Source of the DNA: Lachnospiraceae bacterium
Lineage (GTDB): Bacteria > Bacillota > Clostridia > Lachnospirales > Lachnospiraceae
Reading direction: 5' to 3'
Assembly: GCA_014804795.1 (NCBI GenBank)
Contig: JAAUZC010000012.1
Location: 7,076-71,075, forward strand
DNA length: 64,000 nucleotides
Shown here: positions 14,641 through 21,534 of the stretch, in pieces
Numbering within the stretch: the first letter of the stretch is position 1
How the letters are laid out: each line of letters opens with the position of its first letter
The notes under the pieces: model-generated
The model's input: only the letters and a program-made list of their open reading frames with translations
What the model was told of the DNA's origin: nothing
Databases searched by the model: none
Program-made: the position numbers and the translations under genes

Positions 14641-16161
14641 TTGGAAACGAATGTATTAGAGCTTATTAATATCAGCAAAAGTTTTTCAAAGGTTAAAGTA
14701 TTACATGATATTAATTTATCTGTCAAAAAGGGAGAAGTCCATGCATTGGTCGGAGAGAACGGTGCAGGAAAATCAACCCTGATGAAAATATTAAGCGGGT
14801 TCTATCCACATGACCAGTTTTTCGGGGAAATCAACGTGGACGGCAGGCCTGTGAAGTTTTCAACTGTTAAGGACGCGGAAAAAGCCGGAATTGAACTGAT
14901 TACCCAGGAATTAGAGCTGGTGCCTCAATTGAAGGTATATGAAAATGTTTTTCTGGGGAATGAAATAAAGCGTCACGGAATTATAAATGAAAACGCAATG
15001 ATTCGTAAAACCAAGGAATTGCTGGACAAAATGGGATTGGAGACCAATCCTCAGGATGTGCTGGAATATCTTGGGGTGGGTCAGCAGCAGATGGTTGCTA
15101 TTGCAAAAGCCCTTGCAAGGGAATCCCGGATTCTTATTTTTGACGAGCCTACGGCTGCTTTATCTGATTCGGAAGCGGATAAATTATTTGATATTATAAA
15201 AGAGCTGAAGCAGCAGAATATTACGATTATTTATATTTCCCACAGGCTGAAGGAGGTACTTGCCATTTCGGACAGAATAACCGTTTTGCGGGACGGGAAA
15301 GTGGTACATAATGATTTGACGTCCCGGTTTTCCGAAGAAAAAATCATCAGATACATGATTGGAAGAGAATTGGTTGACCAGTATCCGGAACGTAAGGCGG
15401 AGCCGGGGGAAACAGTTCTGGAACTGAAAAATTTCAGTGCAGTATCCAAAAGCGGAAAGCCTATCGTGGAGAATATTTCCTTCCATGTTAGGAGCGGAGA
15501 GATTGTGGGGATATCAGGACTGGTAGGAGCGGGGCGGACGGAATTGGTTAAAGCTGTTTTTGGCGCCCTGCCCGCTCAAAAGTCGGGTAAAATTCTAATT
15601 CATGGAAAAGAAACAGAAATCAATAATCCTATGGACGCAATTAACTGCGGAATTGGTTTTGTTTCAGAAGACAGAAAAATAGAAGGTCTTGTGAACGGGG
15701 CGGATATTTTGTCAAATATTATTATGACCAGTTATAAAAGTGTGAGCAGACGCGGAATTATCAACGATAGTATATCTAAGCAAATGACAAACCGTTATAT
15801 GGAGCAGATGAAGGTTAAGGCTTCCGGTATTTACCAGATTGTGGACGGGTTAAGCGGCGGTAATCAGCAGAAGGTATGTATCGCCAAAGCGCTTATGTCT
15901 AAACCGCAGATTCTGATTCTGGATGAACCTACAAGAGGGATTGATGTAGGTGCAAAGCGTGAGATATATCTGATTCTGAACCAGCTGGTCAAGGAGGGGG
16001 TTGCTGTTTTGATCGTTTCATCTGAGTTGCCGGAGATTCTGGGGATGTCAGACCGGATTCTGGTTATGAAGGACGGAAAAATAACAAAGGAGCTTGATCG
16101 AAAAGAAGCCAGTCAGGAAACCATCATGCGTTATGCCACATTAGAGGAGAAGGTGTTATGA
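14641..16161 (+). CDS. Sugar-type ABC transporter ATP-binding protein, two cassettes (RbsA/MglA family)
   Basis: A 506-residue tandem ATPase. Cassette 1 has Walker A LVGENGAGKSTLMK, a VGQQQMV signature and Walker B ILIFDEPTAAL. Cassette 2 has the family's altered Walker A (SGLVGAGRTELVK), signature LSGGNQQKV and Walker B ILDEPTRGID. The start is TTG, decided by AGGAGGG six bases upstream. It ends in an ATGA overlap with the permease. This intact protein is the reference for judging the degenerate copy at 9259-10665. Confidence 0.95.
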   Translation: METNVLELINISKSFSKVKVLHDINLSVKKGEVHALVGENGAGKSTLMKILSGFYPHDQFFGEINVDGRPVKFSTVKDAEKAGIELITQELELVPQLKVYENVFLGNEIKRHGIINENAMIRKTKELLDKMGLETNPQDVLEYLGVGQQQMVAIAKALARESRILIFDEPTAALSDSEADKLFDIIKELKQQNITIIYISHRLKEVLAISDRITVLRDGKVVHNDLTSRFSEEKIIRYMIGRELVDQYPERKAEPGETVLELKNFSAVSKSGKPIVENISFHVRSGEIVGISGLVGAGRTELVKAVFGALPAQKSGKILIHGKETEINNPMDAINCGIGFVSEDRKIEGLVNGADILSNIIMTSYKSVSRRGIINDSISKQMTNRYMEQMKVKASGIYQIVDGLSGGNQQKVCIAKALMSKPQILILDEPTRGIDVGAKREIYLILNQLVKEGVAVLIVSSELPEILGMSDRILVMKDGKITKELDRKEASQETIMRYATLEEKVL

Positions 16162-17318
16162 AAACGAATATTTTAAAAAAATTTTGTACCAGAGATAATA
16201 TCAGTAAATATATCAGGTCATATACAATTATTTTGGCAACTTTGATCATATGGGGCGTGTTCCAGTTTTTGACAAAAGGCACCTTTTTAAGTATCAGGAA
16301 TGTGTCTAATCTGTTCAGGCAGATGGCGGTAGTAGGAGTTCTGTCCATCGGCATGACGGTGTGCCTGATTGCAGGCAACTTTGACTTGTCGGTAGGCAGC
16401 GTTACAGGATTTCTGGGAGCAGTATCGGCATATTTGATTACCAATATGGGGTTGAGTCCTATTATATCTGTAATAGTAGCGGTTATAGTCGGAATGGTAA
16501 TAGGCTTTTGGAACGGTTTTTGGATCGCCTACCAAAAGGTACCGGCATTTATTGTGACATTAGGCAGTTCCCTGATATTTAAAGGCGGAATATTTATCAT
16601 TACACAGGGGACGACCATACCTGTAAGGGAGGATTTCTATTTGGCGCTGGGACAAAAATATATCTCCATTCCCTTTGGGTATTTTTGTGTGGTAGCAGGA
16701 GTTGTTTTATATATCATCCAGGATTTGAAAAAGAGGAAGGATATGGAAGAGGTTCTGGGGCAGAGCACACCGATTATTCATCATATTTTGAAATATTGCC
16801 TGGTAGGAATGGTGTCCTTTGGTTTTGTGCTAGTCATGAATTTATATGAAGGAATTCCCATTGCAGTATTCATTATGTTTATTTTATTAATTATTTTATC
16901 CTTCATGCTTTCCAAAACATCCTTTGGAAAACGTGTATATGCGGTAGGCGGAAATTCCAGGGCATCCATGATGTCGGGCATAAATAATGCGAGAATATCC
17001 ATGATCACATTTGTTATTATGGGAGGAATTGCCGGGCTGGCAGGAGTTTTGCAGACGGCAAGACTGGCGGCAGCCACTCCCGGAGCAGCGTCCGGCATGG
17101 AATTGGACGCCATTGCTTCCAGTGTTATCGGTGGCGTAAGCCTGGCAGGAGGCAGCGGTAAAGTATATTACGCCATTGTAGGCGGTCTGGTTATGGCGAG
17201 CTTGTCCAATGGCATGAGCCTTTTAAATGTAAATTCGGATGTGCAGTATATTGTCAAAGGCCTTATTCTGATTATTGCGGTATGGTTTGATGTCCGGATA
17301 AGAAATTATGAGAAGTAA
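16158..17318 (+). CDS. Sugar-type ABC transporter permease (RbsC family)
   Basis: A 386-residue polytopic membrane protein of the BPD_transp_2 family, with about nine hydrophobic segments. Family motifs include GNFDLSVGSVTGFLGA and, near the end, AIASSVIGGVSLAGGSGKV. A hydrophilic insert (LKKRKDMEEVLGQ, residues about 192-208) lies between helices. The start overlaps the ATPase stop (ATGA). It forms the membrane channel with the preceding two gene products, probably as a homodimer. Confidence 0.94.
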   Translation: MKTNILKKFCTRDNISKYIRSYTIILATLIIWGVFQFLTKGTFLSIRNVSNLFRQMAVVGVLSIGMTVCLIAGNFDLSVGSVTGFLGAVSAYLITNMGLSPIISVIVAVIVGMVIGFWNGFWIAYQKVPAFIVTLGSSLIFKGGIFIITQGTTIPVREDFYLALGQKYISIPFGYFCVVAGVVLYIIQDLKKRKDMEEVLGQSTPIIHHILKYCLVGMVSFGFVLVMNLYEGIPIAVFIMFILLIILSFMLSKTSFGKRVYAVGGNSRASMMSGINNARISMITFVIMGGIAGLAGVLQTARLAAATPGAASGMELDAIASSVIGGVSLAGGSGKVYYAIVGGLVMASLSNGMSLLNVNSDVQYIVKGLILIIAVWFDVRIRNYEK

Positions 17319-17345
17319 ACATATAGAAAACAGAGGAGGAACAAT

Positions 17346-18230
17346 ATGGGCAGAAAATATTTTGATGTGGAAGAAATTATAAAAGAAGTAGAAGGGAAAA
17401 ATATGACTCAGGGCGGAGATATTTTGATTGATTATGATACCTGTGATTTTTCGCACAGGCTGGTGCAGCCGCCTATTGTATGCTATTTTATTACCACGGT
17501 AGATGAAAGGGGAAATACGAATTGTGCACCCATCTCTATGGGGAATGCAGTCTGGGGTGCTCCGCCTAATGCAGGCTGGTATTTTGTGGTAGGAGTCATT
17601 AATAACAGGCAGACTATGGTAAATATGCGTAAAACAAAGGAATGCGTCATCAGTTACTATCCGTATTCCTTGCTAAAAGAAAGCCATATTACCGGACTGC
17701 CGGTTCCGAGAGGAATTAGTGAAATAGAGGTCGCGAAAATGACACCGGTAAAATCCGTAAAAGTACAGCCCTGTGGTATAGCGGAGTGCCCCAATAATAT
17801 AGAGTGCAAGGTTGTGGGAACTTATGACGCGTCAGGTACGACAATTTTCATATTAAAGGCTGTTGCCGTAAATGTTTCGGAAGAGATTTACGAGAAGGAT
17901 AGAAAGCATCCTTATCAGCCGGGAATGGTACTGGCGGATTTGATGTACGAGGTATCTCTGAACGGTAAGCCGGAAAGAATTAATTATATGAGAATGAATC
18001 TGGAGCAGGTTTACAGAATCGGTGATGAACTTGGAGATGATACATTATGGACAGGAACCTTTGAGTCATGGGTAAACAGTGAGGCTGCAAGAGGAAGAAT
18101 TTCCGAGGAGGAAAAGACAGAAATGCTGTCCTTATGCTCTCTGTGGCTGAAAAACCAGGATCCCGTTGCCAATGCTGAAGTAAAGAAAAGATTGACGGAA
18201 ATGATTACGGACATGTCCTGGAGAGATTAA
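17346..18230 (+). CDS. Flavin reductase-like (FMN-binding split-barrel) protein
   Basis: A 294-residue protein whose first 200 residues match flavin reductase-like/flavoredoxin proteins. PPIVCYFITTVDERGNTNCA, then PISMGNAVW, GWYFVVGVINNRQTMVNM and HITGLPVPRGISEIEVAKM are typical of the FMN-binding barrel. A charged C-terminal extension of about 80 residues (from about 215) is less familiar. The gene follows the permease by 27 bp with GAGGA upstream, so it belongs to the importer operon. A role in reductive processing of the imported compound or in a flavin-dependent side reaction is inference. Confidence 0.82.
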   Translation: MGRKYFDVEEIIKEVEGKNMTQGGDILIDYDTCDFSHRLVQPPIVCYFITTVDERGNTNCAPISMGNAVWGAPPNAGWYFVVGVINNRQTMVNMRKTKECVISYYPYSLLKESHITGLPVPRGISEIEVAKMTPVKSVKVQPCGIAECPNNIECKVVGTYDASGTTIFILKAVAVNVSEEIYEKDRKHPYQPGMVLADLMYEVSLNGKPERINYMRMNLEQVYRIGDELGDDTLWTGTFESWVNSEAARGRISEEEKTEMLSLCSLWLKNQDPVANAEVKKRLTEMITDMSWRD

Positions 18231-18273
18231 AAACCGGATGGAGTTAAGGATAAAATAATTTCCTGTTTATAAA

Positions 18274-18308
18274 AGCCCGGGGCAGAGATAAATTCTTTGA
18301 CCCGGGCT
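18274..18308 (+). terminator. Probable terminator after the ABC operon
   Basis: Inverted repeat AGCCCGGG (18274-18281) and CCCGGGCT (18301-18308) with a 19-base loop. Only a weak T-run follows. It sits between the operon and convergent genes, which supports a terminator. Confidence 0.45.
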
Positions 18309-18448
18309 CTATTGAGTTAGTATATCGATATTTTATCAGGAAAAAATAGTCTATTATGAAAAGGCAAAGCGGCTAAAAAGTCATGAAGATTACAGAACAA
18401 AAAGCAAAAACAGGATTGTATTTACTGCCACAATGGTATAAATCGCTT

Positions 18449-19216
18449 TCAATAATCATATATCTCGATTGCTGTATAGGTATGACTATAATGGTAGCCC
18501 AACTTTTCCGCAAGCGCGACAGAGCCTTTATTATGCGCGTCCCAACTTGGATATAAATTCCGTTTTAAGCACTCTAATATCAGTTTTGCACCGCATACAT
18601 AGGCGAATCCTCTGCGCCTGTACTCTTCTCTGGTATCGATTTCTATTTCGATGCCTTCTTTGTATCTGGAATAAGAGGAAGCGCCGGATATAATGATATT
18701 TTCTTTGCAGATTACTGTGCCTATCCCGAATTTACGGTAATCCTCATAATTTGGAAACTGTGATACCAGATCGGCACTCCATGCTTCTGCTTTGCACATT
18801 TGATAAAGCCGTTCATCAATCATGGACAGAGTGTATTGTTTCGGCAGAGAGGAGACTGCCTTTTCCAGTTTCTTTTTATCAAAAATATGAGGTTCTTTCT
18901 TTATTGCATATCGGGAAATGACGGTTGCTCTTTTTCCATAAAAATCTATGATTGCATTTTTCCATGATTCGTTTTGCGGTGTCATGATCATAAAATTTTG
19001 AACACACCAGTCCGGCTTATATGATACTAATTCTATATTCGGTTTTCCGGCAAAAAAGGTAAAGTCCCCGATAATAGCCATTGCTGCTGTCGGAGTGATC
19101 AAATCATCTGCATAGATTTTTCCCATAATCCCCTGCAGGCAAGACCAGATAAGCGTTTCTTCCCATTTGCCAAATAGTGATGATACAGTGCTCGTGTCTG
19201 TAATTTCATATACCAT
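18449..19216 (-). CDS. GNAT-family acetyltransferase
   Basis: A 255-residue protein resembling the GNAT_acetyltran group. The acetyl-CoA fold is in the C-terminal half: EIEIDTREEYRRRGFAYVCG carries the R-x-x-G/A pyrophosphate-binding pattern, and WDAHNKGSVALAEKLGY is the usual last helix-strand. The N-terminal half is a family-specific extension. Ribosome site AGGAGG. It starts an accessory segment of three minus-strand genes. Substrate unknown; such genes often act on small amines or antibiotics. Confidence 0.85.
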   Translation of the reverse strand: MVYEITDTSTVSSLFGKWEETLIWSCLQGIMGKIYADDLITPTAAMAIIGDFTFFAGKPNIELVSYKPDWCVQNFMIMTPQNESWKNAIIDFYGKRATVISRYAIKKEPHIFDKKKLEKAVSSLPKQYTLSMIDERLYQMCKAEAWSADLVSQFPNYEDYRKFGIGTVICKENIIISGASSYSRYKEGIEIEIDTREEYRRRGFAYVCGAKLILECLKRNLYPSWDAHNKGSVALAEKLGYHYSHTYTAIEIYDY

Positions 19217-19259
19217 TTGCTGCCTCCTATATGTGTGCAGAGTGAATAAGAATTATATA

Positions 19260-19877
19260 TTAATCATGTAGGATTTCCTTCTTCCATGCCGCAATCTGTA
19301 AAAATAATTCTTCCATATCAATTTTTGAGAAATCCGTTGTATCAACTTTAATTTGTTTGTCACCAATCAAAAAGGCATCAAATCCTCTTTGCTGTATTCC
19401 ATGTACGTAATTTTCATAAGAAACAGAGGTTGTTTTTAGTTCGTTCGGATTGCGCTCTTTCTTTTCCGGATAACAGTCATTCACAACATGCCCTCTGTGC
19501 CTGTCAGGACTGCTTTCCCGCTTCAGAAAACGCTGGTAGATTACTTTGTAATCGCCCGTTAATGTAATTGTCAATACGGAATATTGATATTTTTCTAAAA
19601 GATTTTTGATGCCATGTTCTGACGAATACTCAAAATTATTCTCTAAAATAAACGATTGTCCTGCTTTCATAAGCTGAGCAGCGATATAGTACATAATTTC
19701 CATGCTGGCAATTCCAAGCTTTACTTTTTCGCCTCTCGATTGAAAGCCAACATTGTCAAATAGTAATTCTTTAACGGTATCCTTTGAAACAACAGGCAGT
19801 TTCAACCTTTTTGACATAGTTTCTGCCATAGTGCTTTTTCCTGCTGCCGGAATTCCTGTCACTAATATACAATACAT
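19260..19877 (-). CDS. P-loop nucleotide kinase-like (AAA_33-type) protein
   Basis: A 205-residue protein with N-terminal Walker A VTGIPAAGKST and the layout of small zeta-toxin/AAA_33 kinases: LPVVSKDTVKELLFD follows, then a lid region with RHRGHVVNDCYPEK. It should phosphorylate a small molecule with ATP. The substrate is unknown. It lies between two GNAT genes on the minus strand, with short gaps, in a segment with the look of resistance or modification cargo. No antitoxin partner is visible, so a toxin role is not supported. Confidence 0.8.
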   Translation of the reverse strand: MYCILVTGIPAAGKSTMAETMSKRLKLPVVSKDTVKELLFDNVGFQSRGEKVKLGIASMEIMYYIAAQLMKAGQSFILENNFEYSSEHGIKNLLEKYQYSVLTITLTGDYKVIYQRFLKRESSPDRHRGHVVNDCYPEKKERNPNELKTTSVSYENYVHGIQQRGFDAFLIGDKQIKVDTTDFSKIDMEELFLQIAAWKKEILHD

Positions 19878-19914
19878 TTGTTTATCCTCTTTTCATACTA
19901 AGGAAGTTATATGA

Positions 19915-20364
19915 TTATGAAAAAATAAATTTGTATAAATCTTCATCATCAATTTTTCGATTTTGAGATATAAATCCCGCTTTCTCATAAAGATGTTTTC
20001 CAACAATATTATCCGGATCTGTTGATAGATATACTTCTTTGCAATCCGGTATTTGTCTCATTTCTTCAAGAATTAATTTGAGTGCCTGTGTTCCGAACCC
20101 CTTTTTTTGATGGTTCTTGTCTATCATGAGTCTACACAATTCATAGAAGTTTTGTTTTTCGCAAAATCCATACATTGTAAAACCTACTATTTCTCCATCC
20201 TCTTCAATCGCTTTTGCTATCCACCCATTCTCAAATTGAGCTTGTACCATTGACAGGGCATTAGAGGCCACATATTCTTCACATAAAGTTGGCATTCCAC
20301 TCTCATTTGTTGTCAAAAATAATACATCTGACCAATTTTCTTTTGTTATTTCTATTAGTTTCAT
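19915..20364 (-). CDS. GNAT-family N-acetyltransferase
   Basis: About 149 residues, a single GNAT domain. The acetyl-CoA-binding pattern is RLMIDKNHQKKGFGTQALKL, followed by STDPDNIVGKHLYEKAGF, which is the conserved end of the fold. ATG 20364 is chosen because AGGAGAGG lies six bases upstream; an in-frame codon at 20388 has no such site. It resembles spermidine/diamine acetyltransferases (SpeG/Bltd-like) in the N-terminal phrase LIEITKENW, but the substrate is not proved. Confidence 0.87.
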   Translation of the reverse strand: MKLIEITKENWSDVLFLTTNESGMPTLCEEYVASNALSMVQAQFENGWIAKAIEEDGEIVGFTMYGFCEKQNFYELCRLMIDKNHQKKGFGTQALKLILEEMRQIPDCKEVYLSTDPDNIVGKHLYEKAGFISQNRKIDDEDLYKFIFS

Positions 20365-20492
20365 CCGACACCTCTCCTGATTTGTCAATGCATTTATAGC
20401 CTGCTTTTATCAGGTATACAATTCTTCCAAAGGGGCTTTTGCCTGTTTTGAATTTATTATGCTTGTTTATTACTGATTGTGCAAGTTTTTTA

Positions 20493-20520
20493 TTTACAGA
20501 AGATATGGAAGTGGTATAAT
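20493..20520 (+). promoter_or_regulatory. Promoter before the decayed GNAT gene
   Basis: TTTACA (20493-20498), 16 bp, TATAAT (20515-20520), 27 bp upstream of the remnant's ATG. It may still supply transcripts that enter the yjdF riboswitch. Confidence 0.6.
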
Positions 20521-20546
20521 CAAATCACGATTTGGAGAGAAGAGAT

Positions 20547-20827
20547 ATGAAATATCTAACAGCGACAGTGGAAATGGCAGATATCATACACGACATTTTA
20601 CATACAACCATAAGAGAGATATATCCAAAGTATTATTCCCAAGAGGTAGTGGATTTCTTTTTTCAAAAAATTATGATACTGTTTCCTTAGATGCTTCGTT
20701 ATCAGCAGTTTGGTTATATGAACATAGGGGATATAAAACAGTAGGACATGGAATTTATAAATTACAAAATGATGTTAAACTGGTTTATGAAATTATGGAA
20801 AAGAAGCTGCTATGTGGTAATATATAA
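20547..20827 (+). pseudogene. GNAT acetyltransferase remnant with internal deletion and frameshift
   Basis: ATG 20547 has GGAGAG upstream and opens 47 codons typical of a GNAT N-terminus (HTTIREIYPKYYSQEVVDFF), ending in TAG at 20688-20690. The end of a GNAT fold continues in another frame: NYDTVSLDASLSAVWLYEHR followed by GYKT, down to TAA at 20825-20827. The acetyl-CoA-binding middle (about 70-80 residues in normal relatives) is missing, so a deletion joined the two ends out of frame near 20660-20680. It is not expected to make an active enzyme. Confidence 0.75.
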
Positions 20828-20839
20828 GAGCAAAGATAA

Positions 20840-20940
20840 AAACACAACGCAAGGCGAGCTTGCAGAACTGGTAGGTAGTCCAGTCGCACCGATTCGGTGT
20901 AAGTAGCCCTCCCTCCTTAGGGTCGTCCGTTCTTTGTTCA
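20840..20940 (+). ncRNA. Probable yjdF riboswitch (azaaromatic-sensing) leader
   Basis: A compact run of hairpins just upstream of yjdF: GCAAG/CTTGC (20849-20863), ACTGG/CCAGT (20867-20884), CACC/GGTG around GATTC (20887-20899) and CCCT/AGGG (about 20907-20922), with unpaired GTAGTCC- and AAGTAGCC-like segments. This order agrees with my memory of the yjdF RNA motif, and the gene downstream is YjdF, its known partner. A further hairpin (20969-20993) and the ribosome site (21023-21029) follow. No T-tract follows the extra hairpin, so control at translation is more likely than at termination. Confidence 0.72.
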
Positions 20941-20968
20941 TCAAAATTATTTGTGCGAGTAATGAGGA

Positions 20969-20993
20969 AAATGTCCTGCTTGCAGGAGCATTT
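20969..20993 (+). promoter_or_regulatory. Hairpin between riboswitch and yjdF
   Basis: AAATG-TCCTGC pairs with GCAGGA-CATTT (one bulged G, two-base loop). It lies 30 bp before the yjdF ribosome site and has no T-run. It may be part of the riboswitch expression platform. Confidence 0.4.
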
Positions 20994-21037
20994 GACGAAT
21001 ACCGTGACAATTGCAAGAGGTTAAGGAGGAATTGGCA

Positions 21038-21472
21038 ATGAACAAAATCAACAAGTCTATTTCAGTCTCGGGAAAGCTGACAGTATTTTTTGAAGCCCCT
21101 TTTTGGGTGGGAGTGTTTGAACGTGTATCGGGGGGAAGATTGTCTGTGTGTAAGGTTACATTTGGCGCAGAACCAAAAGACTATGAGATATATGATTTCA
21201 TTTTGAAAAATTACTATCGGCTACGATTTAGCCCGGCTGTGGCAGCTGATGTAAAAGAGGTCGGCCGCAATCCTAAACGAGTACAGCGTGAAGTACGCAA
21301 ACAGGTGCAGAATATTGGGATAGGAACAAAATCGCAACAGGCTTTGAAATTACAGCAGGAGCAGTTGAAAACTGAGCATAAGACTGTGAGCCGGGAACAA
21401 CGGGAAGCAGAAAAACAGCGACAGTTTGAACTGAAACAGCAGAAGAGGAAAGAAAAGCATAGAGGCAGGTGA
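21038..21472 (+). CDS. yjdF: YjdF family protein (DUF2992)
   Basis: A 144-residue cytosolic protein. The N-terminal half matches YjdF: SGKLTVFFEAPFWVGVFER, FGAEPKDYEIYDF and FSPAV. The C-terminal half is a Lys/Arg/Gln/Glu-rich helical tail (VQREVRKQVQ to KQQKRKEKHRG), which is also typical. ATG 21038 is chosen over the in-frame TTG at 21011 because AAGGAGG (21023-21029) lies between them. YjdF's molecular function is unknown; its gene is often controlled by a riboswitch that binds planar azaaromatic compounds, so a detoxification role is suspected. Confidence 0.9.
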   Translation: MNKINKSISVSGKLTVFFEAPFWVGVFERVSGGRLSVCKVTFGAEPKDYEIYDFILKNYYRLRFSPAVAADVKEVGRNPKRVQREVRKQVQNIGIGTKSQQALKLQQEQLKTEHKTVSREQREAEKQRQFELKQQKRKEKHRGR

Positions 21473-21534
21473 AAATCTTTTGCTTTCTTTGTGTATTATA
21501 GGTCTGGAAGAATTGTGTTATAGGAGAAAAACAG

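Noticed and set aside
18382-18560. 57-codon plus-strand frame (starting ATG 18383) overlapping the end of the GNAT gene
   Set aside because: No ribosome site, no recognisable product, and most of it is antisense to the acetyltransferase.
19260-19877. Zeta-toxin of a toxin-antitoxin pair
   Set aside because: The P-loop fold is shared with zeta toxins, but no epsilon-like or other small antitoxin gene is adjacent; neighbours are acetyltransferases.
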